Assembly: GCA_045105775.1 (NCBI GenBank)
Contig: JBGCDW010000083.1
Coordinates: 1 to 64,000, forward strand
DNA: 64,000 bases
Direction of reading: 5' to 3'
Source: Aureispira sp045105775
GTDB taxonomy: Bacteria > Bacteroidota > Bacteroidia > Chitinophagales > Saprospiraceae
How positions within the stretch are numbered: the first letter of the stretch is position 1; the number at the start of each line of letters is the position of its first letter. The position numbers were made by a program, and so were the translations under genes. Positions 43,816 to 52,323 of the stretch are shown one piece after another. The notes below the pieces were generated by a model. It saw only the letters and a program-made list of their open reading frames with translations, was not told the DNA's origin and made no database searches.

Positions 43816-45558
43816 ATGGCAGTAGTACTAGGAATAACCAATGGTAGTACAGCATCTGTACAGGCCATGTATAGACAAGTTCAACACAGAGGAAAAGATA
43901 ATTTTCATACAGAAAGCCTAGAGGGCAACTTTGTAGCAACAGCCGTGAATGCTAAGGATCCTGTATATACCCGTAGCAGTGGTTATCACAAGGAAGCACA
44001 ATTGGTGGTCGCTATAGCAGGAGCTATTTATAATCAACAACAAGAACCTTTATCGGCTCAACAAATTGCACAGTGGTATCACCAAAAAGGCTTAACAACA
44101 CTCTTGCAAGAAATACAGGGTGCTTACATCCTTTGTCTACTAACTCCCGAGTATCTGCATTTGGTACGCGATGCGACAGGCCAAAGAACAGTTTATTACC
44201 ATCAAACAGCCCAACAATTGGCCTTTTGTGTAGAATCCAAAGGAATTCAGGCCCTTCCTCAGTTTTCGCCACAACTCAATGTCAAAGCCTTATTTCAGTA
44301 TTTTTCTTATAGTTTTGTTCCCATGCAAGACACCATGCTTCAAGGCATTAAAGAGTTGCCAGCAGGTTTTTGTTTGAGTTATCATCTTCAGAAAAAGAGT
44401 TGTCAATTAGAGCGTTTTTTTAAGTTAGAATGTTTTGAAAAGCATCCTATAGAAGATTTAGGGTATTGGAAAGAACGAATCAAAAATGCGGTCAACCAAG
44501 AAATAGAAAACAAGTTAAAAGATCAAAAAGAAGTAGGAATTTTTCTATCAGGTGGTTTGGATTCTAGTATTATAACGGCTCAAATAGCTCAACGCCATGC
44601 CCACCCTGTACATACTTTTTCTATTCATTTTGGTAAAAAATATCCCAATGAGTTGGAATATGCCCAAAGTGTCGCCAGCCGCTACCAAACCATTCACCAT
44701 GAGGTAGAAATCAAGCCCAAGGATTTTGTTCCAAATCTATACAAAACTATCTGGCATTTGGATGATCCCATTGGTGATCCCATTACGATTCCCAATTTTG
44801 AATTGGCCAAATATGCCGCACAGCATGTTCCTATCATTTTTAATGGCGAAGGTTCTGATCCCTGTTTTGGAGGCCCCAAAAACATTCCTATGTTGCTGGG
44901 CCATTGGTATGGAGGGATTGAGCGAGAGAAAAATTTTAGAGAAAAAACCTACTTGGCCTCTTATCGCAGAGGATACAAGCATCTAAAAACATTGCTCGCT
45001 CCTCACCTAGTAGAACAACTCAATGAGGAAGAATATCTGGAAGATGTTTTAGTCCCTTTTTTTAAAGAGCCACGACTCAATTTTTTGGATAAACTAATGA
45101 GCATTAACATTCGTCTGAAAGGGGCACATTTGATTTTGCCCAAAGTAGAACGAATGCTAGGAGCATCGGGCCTACCTGCTGTAGCACCTTTCTTTACCCA
45201 AGCAGTAGTGCAAGCCAGCATGGAAATGCCCTCCAAGTACAAACTGAACAAAGGCATTGAAAAATACATTCTCAAAGAAATATTTGGCCAAGATTTGCCT
45301 ATCAGCATTATTGAACGCCCCAAAAGTGGGATGCGAGTGCCTGTACGCCATTGGTTTCAAGGAGAACTAAAATCCTACAAGAAAAAATTATTACATCCAA
45401 AAAATATCCAACAAGCTGGTATTTTTAATCCCGAAACCATTAAATTATTATTAAATTATAGCAATAAAAAAGGATTGGAACGCCACGGTCTACTTACTTG
45501 GATGATTATGACTTTTGAAATTTGGCGACAAATATTCATAGAAAAACAAACAACTTAA
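43816..45558 (+). CDS. Asparagine-synthase-like enzyme lacking the glutaminase Cys
   Basis: A 580-aa AsnB-type protein. The N-terminal class II glutamine amidotransferase fold is recognisable (VQHRGKDNF near 22, RDATGQRTVYY near 118), but the protein begins MAVVLGITNG. The nucleophilic Cys-2 of the family (M-C-G-I) is missing and no upstream in-frame Met-Cys exists. The synthetase domain keeps the ATP pyrophosphatase loop SGGLDSS near 246. It may use free ammonia or have another adenylating function. It sits between an unknown membrane protein (7 bp) and a leucine-rich repeat protein (10 bp). Confidence 0.85.
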   Translation: MAVVLGITNGSTASVQAMYRQVQHRGKDNFHTESLEGNFVATAVNAKDPVYTRSSGYHKEAQLVVAIAGAIYNQQQEPLSAQQIAQWYHQKGLTTLLQEIQGAYILCLLTPEYLHLVRDATGQRTVYYHQTAQQLAFCVESKGIQALPQFSPQLNVKALFQYFSYSFVPMQDTMLQGIKELPAGFCLSYHLQKKSCQLERFFKLECFEKHPIEDLGYWKERIKNAVNQEIENKLKDQKEVGIFLSGGLDSSIITAQIAQRHAHPVHTFSIHFGKKYPNELEYAQSVASRYQTIHHEVEIKPKDFVPNLYKTIWHLDDPIGDPITIPNFELAKYAAQHVPIIFNGEGSDPCFGGPKNIPMLLGHWYGGIEREKNFREKTYLASYRRGYKHLKTLLAPHLVEQLNEEEYLEDVLVPFFKEPRLNFLDKLMSINIRLKGAHLILPKVERMLGASGLPAVAPFFTQAVVQASMEMPSKYKLNKGIEKYILKEIFGQDLPISIIERPKSGMRVPVRHWFQGELKSYKKKLLHPKNIQQAGIFNPETIKLLLNYSNKKGLERHGLLTWMIMTFEIWRQIFIEKQTT

Positions 45559-45568
45559 AATAAAACTT

Positions 45569-46135
45569 ATGAAAATTGCACTACACTTCATTGCTTGGGC
45601 CGCTCTTGGTTATGTGTTACTCTCTGCCAATATTTATCAAAACTACTCTGGCGAATTCCTCTCTTTGGAGGAAGCACTCAAAACTCCTGAAAAAGTACTA
45701 ACATTGGACGTATCGGGCCAAGACCTAGAAGAACTTCCCGAAGGTATTGGTAAAATGGTTAATATGACTACTTTGCGCGTGAGTTATAACAACCTAAAAA
45801 CATTGCCCCCACAAGTTTGCCAACTCTCTTCTTTGCGTGTGCTCAAGGCAGGCTACAATCAATTAGAAACCCTACCCGACTGTATTGGAAAACTGATCTT
45901 ACTCAAAGAAATGCGGGTAGGCTACAACCAACTGCATCAACTGCCTTCCTCGATCACCTCATTGAGCAATCTCCGACGGCTACACATTGGCTATAACCCT
46001 CTGCACGAACTTCCCGAAAATTTTGCAGCTTACATGCGTAGTCTCCAACACTTGGGCTGTAATGAAACCAATATTCCTGCTAGTGATTTAAGAGCACTTT
46101 CAAGAGCACTAACATATACCAAGGTTAAATTTTAA
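45569..46135 (+). CDS. Leucine-rich repeat protein
   Basis: A 188-aa protein with an N-terminal hydrophobic segment (MKIALHFIAWAALGYVLLSA) that may be a signal peptide or anchor. Four to five 23-residue bacterial LRR units follow (for example LRVLKAGYNQLETLPDCIGK, LKEMRVGYNQLHQLPSSITS, LRRLHIGYNPLHELPENFAA). Such repeats usually bind proteins or surfaces. The gene follows the asparagine-synthase-like gene by 10 bp and probably ends that operon. No catalytic domain is present. Confidence 0.82.
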   Translation: MKIALHFIAWAALGYVLLSANIYQNYSGEFLSLEEALKTPEKVLTLDVSGQDLEELPEGIGKMVNMTTLRVSYNNLKTLPPQVCQLSSLRVLKAGYNQLETLPDCIGKLILLKEMRVGYNQLHQLPSSITSLSNLRRLHIGYNPLHELPENFAAYMRSLQHLGCNETNIPASDLRALSRALTYTKVKF

Positions 46136-46624
46136 GGCATGTACAGTCTCCAACTGCAGTTCAACTAGAACTTCGGCAGCTAATGCTGAATAGAATAATT
46201 TAAGGACTCTATTGTTTTTTATTCGTATGAACTAGTTCACTATGTTCATGAGTTCAACGGAGCCTCGATTCGCTCGGTTATCCTGTACTGAAAACATCAA
46301 TACAAGACCTTCTTAGAAAAAAGTAGGTTTACCAATCACTATAGAAATCATAGCGGATGTTGAAGTTTTTTTGGGTAGGAATGGTACTATTCAATGAAAC
46401 AATTTCGCAGGCAAAATGAGAACTTATACTTAGTATACGAAGCAAATTCTATTTGTCAGGTAAAATATTCTTGTACTAAAAGATTTTTTTTAAAACAAAT
46501 AAAAGCAAAACATTATAATAAAAACAAAAAAAATACTATAATAGGCAATGCCTTAAAATGATTTTAAGAATCATATATCTTCATTTTAAAAGCAATTATT
46601 CAACTATTTAATAAAACACAAACA
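46136..46624. other. Intergenic region with several short hairpins
   Basis: About 490 bp with no gene. Short perfect hairpins and palindromes are scattered through it: GTTC-AACTA-GAAC, CAGC-TAAT-GCTG, ATGAAC/GTTCAT, GAGC/GCTC and TATACT-T-AGTATA. The composition (higher GC at 46140-46340) differs from the AT-rich tail near 46500. The left part may be a decayed structured element like the one at 6390. No promoter is convincing. Confidence 0.4.
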
Positions 46625-47836
46625 ATGAAGCTAAACGAAAAGGTATTTGTCAATGAGAATCAACAACCTTCCCAAGAGCCTGTAGCAGGCTGGGTGGGCG
46701 GTTTTTCTACCTCCAAGGAAGCTTTTGCTTACCCAAATCCAGATTTATCCAGTCTTCCCATGCTAGGCAATATGGATAACATAAACCTTCTAGATCGACA
46801 ACAAAGAGTTTGGTGGCCAGAATTTAGTTGGTTAAGTAAACCCGATGATGAAGATTCACGTGTTTATCAACGATTTGCACACGATATTTCAAGGTTGGGT
46901 TATACCAAAGAAGGACGTGTTTATTCTATTATTTGCCCACAACAAGGGATGCATAATGTTTTGGGTACGGCCAATGTAGAGGTAACCGTAACAGGTAATA
47001 GAGGTTGGGTAAAAGAAACCGTAGAAGGGGAAACAGAACCCAGTTCAGGATTCAAAGTAAGACCAATTGCAGCCGATATGGGTGTTGAAGGCAAGATTTG
47101 GTTATCTTCTTCTTTCAAGGATACAAAATTAGGCAAAACCATGCAACATTTATTATCTAATGTTGTTCACAAGTTACCATTTTCTAAAGCCAATGCTATC
47201 CGTATAAAAACACATCTCCCTGGTAATCCAGAACAGCCGATTTTTCCACTACGCCAAGGCATGTCTACCAATTTTCCTACACCCGATTTTGCACAACACC
47301 AAGATCAAGCTTGGAATGTTGCACATCTAGATGTTGAAATTGGTGATATTGTTAAAACATGCTTTCCGCTTGTAGATGGCTTTAATAGCATGGTTTTAAA
47401 ACTAGTCAATTGTGTTACCTTAAACAAGCTTAAGAAAGGTGGTATCCTATCTTGGAATGTATGGTTTGGAGCCCCCGAAATCGTGAATCAAAAAGAATGG
47501 GCCAATCATGCCGAATACTGGCGTAAATCTATACAAGATGGAGAATACCCTGGCGGTAAAGACAGCGAGGTACGTGATATAGATGGCAATTTAGTTAGTG
47601 TTGAAGCCTTCCGCGATAACTTTTTATTAAGCGATCAATACCCCGGTGGTGTAGGAAGTCTTATTCAGAATTCCAAAGGAACGGCATTGCAAGCCCCATC
47701 GGTAGAATTGGTCAAAGAAGACGAATTGTTAAAAATACGTTCAGAACAAAAAGTAGAAGAAAGAAAAATTATCAAAAACTTTATTGACGAGTTTTTACCA
47801 CAACACAATGCACAAGAATTAATGGAAGGTTTGTAA
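46625..47836 (+). CDS. Unrecognised 403-aa soluble protein
   Basis: A 403-aa protein with no signal peptide and no membrane helix. It is rich in Trp/Gly/Pro (VAGWVGGFSTSKEAFAYPNP, QRVWWPEFSWLSKPDDEDSR), with a helical charged C-terminus (LKIRSEQKVEERKIIKNFID). No family comes to mind. Its codon use resembles the neighbouring genes and it has its own terminator, so it is a real gene. It stands alone between an LRR gene and metF. Confidence 0.75.
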   Translation: MKLNEKVFVNENQQPSQEPVAGWVGGFSTSKEAFAYPNPDLSSLPMLGNMDNINLLDRQQRVWWPEFSWLSKPDDEDSRVYQRFAHDISRLGYTKEGRVYSIICPQQGMHNVLGTANVEVTVTGNRGWVKETVEGETEPSSGFKVRPIAADMGVEGKIWLSSSFKDTKLGKTMQHLLSNVVHKLPFSKANAIRIKTHLPGNPEQPIFPLRQGMSTNFPTPDFAQHQDQAWNVAHLDVEIGDIVKTCFPLVDGFNSMVLKLVNCVTLNKLKKGGILSWNVWFGAPEIVNQKEWANHAEYWRKSIQDGEYPGGKDSEVRDIDGNLVSVEAFRDNFLLSDQYPGGVGSLIQNSKGTALQAPSVELVKEDELLKIRSEQKVEERKIIKNFIDEFLPQHNAQELMEGL

Positions 47837-47865
47837 AATCAACCCATCTTAGGTTCACGTTTCAT

Positions 47866-47901
47866 AAAAGCTCTTAGTCGTCAAAGCCAAGAGCTTTTTT
47901 T
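47866..47901 (+). terminator. Terminator after 46625 gene
   Basis: Perfect 10-bp arms AAAAGCTCTT (47866-47875) and AAGAGCTTTT (47889-47898) followed by T's. Confidence 0.85.
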
Positions 47902-48053
47902 ATTAAACAAAAGTCAAGATACCATTGCTTTTTCTTTTTGCAAGTAACGGTATTTTCTTTTGGTTTTTAGAATGTGTATCTTTGTGGCCAGAATTGGCAA
48001 TAATGCCAACTTCTTACTCAAAGTATTACACGGGCACACAGCCCTTCTTTATT

Positions 48054-49010
48054 ATGAAAGTAACAGATCATTTCAAGGCTGCCAATGGAGAAACATTGAT
48101 TTCATTTGAAATTCTCCCTCCTCTCAAAGGTGGAAAAATTCAAAGTATTTTTGATACCTTGGATCCCTTAATGGAGTTTAATCCCCCTTTTATTGATGTA
48201 ACCTATCATCGCGAAGAGTTTGTTTACAAAAAACGTCCTAGTGGGTATTATGAAAAAGTAGAAATGCGCAAACGTCCTGGGACTGTTGGAATCTGTGCGG
48301 CTCTCATGCACAGATATGGCGTAGATGCTGTTCCACACTTGATTTGTGGAGGATTTAGTGTAGAAGAAACAGAAGATGCCTTGATCGATCTCAAGTTTTT
48401 GGGAATTGATAATGTATTGGCATTGCGTGGAGATGCGCGCAAATTTGAGGGTAAGTTTATTCCTGAGTCCAATGGTCACCATTATGCCTTGGATTTGGTA
48501 AAACAGGTCAAGAATATGAATAAGGGTATTTATCTAGATAATGATATTCCCAATGCCGAGCCTTCCGATTTCTGCATTGCAGTAGCAGGGTATCCAGAAA
48601 AGCACTTTGAAGCCCCCAATATGATGAGTGACTTGCATTTCTTGAAAGAAAAAATCAAAGCAGGAGCAGAATACATTGTTACACAAATGTTTTTTGACAA
48701 TCAACAGTATTTCAATTTTGTAAAACGCTGTAGAGCCGAAGGAATTAATGTTCCTATTGTTCCAGGACTTAAACCACTCACCAAAAAATACCAACTCAAT
48801 TCCATTCCGCGCATCTTCCACCTCAATATTCCTCAGGAATTTTCAGATGCACTGTTAGCAGCCAAGGATAGCAAAGCCCGTCAACAAGTAGGTATTGAGT
48901 GGACAGTGGCGCAATCCAAAGAACTCAAAGCAGCAGGTGTTCCCTGTTTGCATTATTACACCATGGGTGATGTTGAAACCATCAAGGAAATTGTAGAGCA
49001 TATTTATTAG
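48054..49010 (+). CDS. metF: Methylenetetrahydrofolate reductase
   Basis: A flavoprotein that reduces 5,10-methylene-THF to 5-methyl-THF for methionine synthesis. The start at 48054 (MKVTDHFKAANGETLISFEI) fits the family N-terminus; a TTG 43 codons upstream (47925) is less likely. Motifs: SFEILPPLKGG, VTYHREE, NVLALRGDARK, VAGYPEKHFEAPN and IVTQMFFDNQQYFNF. From this start it is 318 aa, the standard bacterial length without the C-terminal regulatory domain. No other methionine gene is adjacent. Confidence 0.95.
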   Translation: MKVTDHFKAANGETLISFEILPPLKGGKIQSIFDTLDPLMEFNPPFIDVTYHREEFVYKKRPSGYYEKVEMRKRPGTVGICAALMHRYGVDAVPHLICGGFSVEETEDALIDLKFLGIDNVLALRGDARKFEGKFIPESNGHHYALDLVKQVKNMNKGIYLDNDIPNAEPSDFCIAVAGYPEKHFEAPNMMSDLHFLKEKIKAGAEYIVTQMFFDNQQYFNFVKRCRAEGINVPIVPGLKPLTKKYQLNSIPRIFHLNIPQEFSDALLAAKDSKARQQVGIEWTVAQSKELKAAGVPCLHYYTMGDVETIKEIVEHIY

Positions 49011-49029
49011 AGGCCAATATCTAAATTAT

Positions 49030-49072
49030 AAAAGCCACTACTCCAATAGCAAATGGAATAGTGGCTTTTTTT
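49030..49072. terminator. Terminator between metF and ctaA-type gene
   Basis: 16-nt arms (49030-49045 and 49054-49069) with one mismatch, an 8-nt loop and a T-run. The A-run on the other side makes it usable by both convergent genes. Confidence 0.85.
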
Positions 49073-49093
49073 CTTTTTAGTAATATAGTAAAT

Positions 49094-50317
49094 CTAAACA
49101 GTACTAGGCTCGTCTAGTATTGTAACCTTTTCTGCTGCTGTTGTTGTTTCAACAGAGCGCGATACATGCGATCCTCCTGCGCTAAATTGATAATTTATAA
49201 ACAACATTACACCAAGCAACAACAAGCCTCCAGCTTGGTGCAAGACTCCCCACAACAAAGGAATTTGCCCGATGCCATTCAATAAGGTTAATACCCCTAA
49301 AGCAACCTGCCCAATTAATACCAACATCAATAGATTACTTCCTATAGCAAGTGCTCTAGATTTGTGGATTCTACGGGTATACCTATAAAAAACAGGAATC
49401 AAAAAGCACAAAAGATAGGCTGTTCCTCGGTGCAACAACTGAATCAATGCTGCGGCAAAACCTGCTCCTTCCTCCGAATTGTACGCCATCATATTTTCCC
49501 AAGTCCATTTAGAGTGATCCTTGAGTACATCCGCAATCCAAATCCAAGAACTATCTGTACTATTGATTTCCATATGTGGAAAATGATTGAATAATAAACC
49601 AGCCTTTATACCTGCCATCAGCCCTCCCAAAACAATTTGAAGTCCTATGATTGCCGTTACACGCCAAGCATAACGTTTTAAACGTTTGTTGTGGGTATCA
49701 ACCGTCTTGGGCTGCACTACAAGCAAAGCTACCCAAATGAGAGAAGCAAAAACCAATGTTGCCAAACTCAAATGTATGGTCAATTTATAGCCATTCACCC
49801 AAGCAAACTCAGGCGTATCCAAACCAGATTTGACCATAATCCAACCAAATAAGGCCACCAGCATGGTCAATGCAACTACTCCTCCTAAACGTTTCATCAA
49901 TGGCCTAGAAAGCCAGCCCTTGCGCCAAAAAATAATAAAGGGGATTAAGAATACAAACCCCATCAAACGAGCCCAGAGTCTATGGAAATATTCCCAGAAA
50001 TAAATAAATTTAAATTCATCCATTGGAATACCTTCGGGGTATAAAGATCCCGACCATTTCATGTTTACTTGCCCCACCGCATGTTCCATATACTCTTCTC
50101 GAGCTACCTCCCATGCTTCTGTATTGAGCGGAGGCAATGTTCCTTGTATAACAGCCCATTCTGTAATAGATAAACCAGAATCGGTCAAACGTGTTATGCC
50201 TCCAATAATGACTTGACACAAAACCATAAAGACACCGATGAGTAACCAAATTTTTACTGCCCTTGGGTAAGGCTGCTTCTGTTGAGCCATCTTTTTACTT
50301 TTAGTATAAAAATGCAC
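49094..50317 (-). CDS. ctaA: Heme A synthase (COX15/CtaA)
   Basis: The inner-membrane enzyme that oxidises the heme O methyl group to give heme A for terminal oxidases. About eight helices are present. Family motifs: GGITRLTDSGLSITEW (about residues 38-53), WEYFHRLWARLMG (heme His), LLHRGTAYLL and LLHQAGGLLLLG (second-half heme ligands). An ATG at 50290 (MAQQKQPYP) is an alternative start nine codons inside. It lies directly left of the replication origin, so it is among the most often duplicated genes of the cell. Confidence 0.93.
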   Translation of the reverse strand: MHFYTKSKKMAQQKQPYPRAVKIWLLIGVFMVLCQVIIGGITRLTDSGLSITEWAVIQGTLPPLNTEAWEVAREEYMEHAVGQVNMKWSGSLYPEGIPMDEFKFIYFWEYFHRLWARLMGFVFLIPFIIFWRKGWLSRPLMKRLGGVVALTMLVALFGWIMVKSGLDTPEFAWVNGYKLTIHLSLATLVFASLIWVALLVVQPKTVDTHNKRLKRYAWRVTAIIGLQIVLGGLMAGIKAGLLFNHFPHMEINSTDSSWIWIADVLKDHSKWTWENMMAYNSEEGAGFAAALIQLLHRGTAYLLCFLIPVFYRYTRRIHKSRALAIGSNLLMLVLIGQVALGVLTLLNGIGQIPLLWGVLHQAGGLLLLGVMLFINYQFSAGGSHVSRSVETTTAAEKVTILDEPSTV

Positions 50318-50339
50318 AATCCTTTTTTTAACAAAAGAT

Positions 50340-51440
50340 TGTCTTTATACAAAAATACAACCTACTACAAGATATGTTGACATAGGAGGCTATTCACAAC
50401 TCCTATTTAGATCAAGTCTAAATAAAATTCACTTTTATTTTTTGAACACTTGCATAAGAATACGTTCCACACAAATGTTTTTGGTCTTTTTATCTCTGGC
50501 TTTTTTTCTTCCTATATTATTATAATAAAAAAGATTTTTAAAATTAAAAACCCCTTCATCATTAGGGCTGTGTATAAGTGGATAACTCAGAATTTAAGCT
50601 CAAAAAAAAAAAATAGCATTTAATCCACATCAAAAAGCAACTTATCCCCACAACTTATCCACATTTATCTGCTGAAATAACAAGACTTTAGCTTTGTTAT
50701 GAACAAAAATGTCTTAAAATGTGGATATCTTTTAGTTTGAAATGAAAATTTTACCACTTTTTTTGTGGTGTGGACAAAATGTGAACAATTGTGGACTTAT
50801 CCCCAAAATACCCCAACATATGAAAATTATAAAAAGTCAACAAAATTAATTGTGTGTAAACTGTGGATAATCTTTGACTTATTAACACTTGTCCACAAAA
50901 AAAAAGTGGATAACCTAATTTTTTAAAAATTGATTGTTAGAGTTTTACATATTAGGATAAAAAGAGCGTGGATAACTAGGGGTACCAAATTGTTTTCAGG
51001 GCAAAACACAAAAAAATGGAGGCTGTTCTGTGGATAATGTAGAGTGAAAAAATATTTGAACACGTAAACTGAGTTGTACTAGAGAGTTTTTCCACAATGT
51101 GGATAAGATGTGCGGATAATGTGCATAACTGACAGGGTTAATTTTTTAGAACCTTTTTTTGATCTTTTTTTGCGAATTTAATGTATTTTTGTAATCAAAA
51201 AAGTGTTATTTTGATCTTTTTTAAACGCTTCCCAAGGTTTATCCACTTATAGTCTGTGCATAAATACTGTTTTTGTGGATAACCGTTGTGTATAAATCGA
51301 CCTCAGTGGATAAAATAATTCGCTAAATCGTTGCTCAATATTCCTTTTCTAGTAACTTTGTTTATTGGTTTTATTCAAACAGAAGGATACACTTTTTTGT
51401 TTGTGGATTAACCAAACTGAATTTATTCTTAACAGTAATT
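50340..51440. other. oriC: Chromosomal replication origin (oriC)
   Basis: A 1.1-kb gene-free region with dense DnaA boxes. Perfect TTATCCACA is at 50655-50663; its complement TGTGGATAA is at 50862-50870, 51029-51037, 51098-51106 and 51274-51282. One- or two-mismatch boxes lie at 50569, 50577, 50642, 50797, 50905, 50967, 51111, 51120, 51239, 51255, 51287, 51305 and 51402. AT-rich stretches (about 51140-51230, with TTGATCTTTTTT twice) could be the unwinding element. dnaA is not adjacent, which is common in Bacteroidota. parS sites lie 17 kb to the left. Confidence 0.88.
51331..51360 (+). promoter_or_regulatory. Promoter of SRAP-like gene, inside oriC
   Basis: TTG (51331-51333), 19-bp spacer, TAACTTTG (51353-51360). 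This is a full match to the Bacteroidota promoter. Transcription from near 51366 would run out of the origin into the gene at 51444. It lies among DnaA boxes, so DnaA could affect it. Confidence 0.6.
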
Positions 51441-51443
51441 ATT

Positions 51444-52112
51444 ATGCCTACACGTTTTTCATTCTCTGCTTCTAAGGAAAAAATGAAACGTCAATTTAAT
51501 ATTGACCACGCCTCTACGTTGCAACAAAGCTTCAATATTGGAGCCATGCAAAATGCCTATATACAAACCAAGGAACAGAAAGCGTTGCAAGTGTATAGTT
51601 GGGGATTGATCCCACCTTGGGCCAAAGACAAAAAGGCGGGCGAAAATTTGATAACGGTACAAGCAGAAGGAATTGCTAGTAAGTTATCCTTTAGATTACC
51701 TATTCGCCAAAAACGTTGTTTGATTTTTGCAGACAGTTATTATTGGTGGAAAAAAAACGGGCGCGTACAATTTCCCTACCGTGTACAATTGGCTAGTAAT
51801 GATTTGCTCACTTTTGCAGGCGTTTGGGATACATGGCAAGACAATACCGGAGAGCTATTGAGTACCTTTTCAATTATAACTACCCCAGCCAATCCCTATT
51901 TGCTAGAGCAAGGAGCCTTGCGTATGCCTGCTATATTGGGCACCGATGAAGCTCGGCAAACTTGGTTGCATAGTGAGGATTTGACAACAGCTTTGGGTTT
52001 ATTACAACCCTATCAAGAAGCTCCTATGGAATTGTATCCCATTTCTAATGCCATTGACTCCTTGGAGAACAACTATCCTGAATTGCACAAAGCACTTCCC
52101 CCACAAGTTTAA
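51444..52112 (+). CDS. SRAP-family protein with degenerate active site
   Basis: A 222-aa protein of the SOS-response-associated peptidase (YedK/HMCES) fold, shown by WGLIPPWAK (53-61), LSFRLPIRQKRCLIFADSYY (81-100), LTFAGVWDTW and the RMP motif (160-162). Active members crosslink abasic sites through Cys-2 and use Asn, Glu and His. Here the protein begins MPTRF (no Cys-2), the NARAET motif reads TVQAEG, the FYEW Glu is Trp-101, and the HxRMP His is Ala-158. It cannot use the known mechanism but may still bind DNA. It lies directly beside oriC and has its own promoter. Confidence 0.82.
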   Translation: MPTRFSFSASKEKMKRQFNIDHASTLQQSFNIGAMQNAYIQTKEQKALQVYSWGLIPPWAKDKKAGENLITVQAEGIASKLSFRLPIRQKRCLIFADSYYWWKKNGRVQFPYRVQLASNDLLTFAGVWDTWQDNTGELLSTFSIITTPANPYLLEQGALRMPAILGTDEARQTWLHSEDLTTALGLLQPYQEAPMELYPISNAIDSLENNYPELHKALPPQV

Positions 52113-52323
52113 CTTCATCGTTAGAGCACAACTTCTTATTATAGTAACGGTTCTTGCTGTAGGCAAAACAAGTTATAGACCATCAAAAGAAATTACCTTT
52201 TTGTATGGTTGCTTCTATGTTATTCTATCACAATTTGAAGGTAGACTAAGGTGCTCTATCTAAAATTATGTATCTTCGCCCCCAATAATTCGACTCATTC
52301 ACACATCTAATATAGAATATAAC

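Noticed and set aside
47925..48053. N-terminal extension of MetF
   Set aside because: The extra 43 residues have no counterpart in the family, begin with TTG and precede a typical MetF N-terminus.
52048..52263. 71-codon frame after the SRAP-like gene
   Set aside because: It begins inside the SRAP-like gene in another frame and runs into the transketolase upstream region without start signals or a family match.
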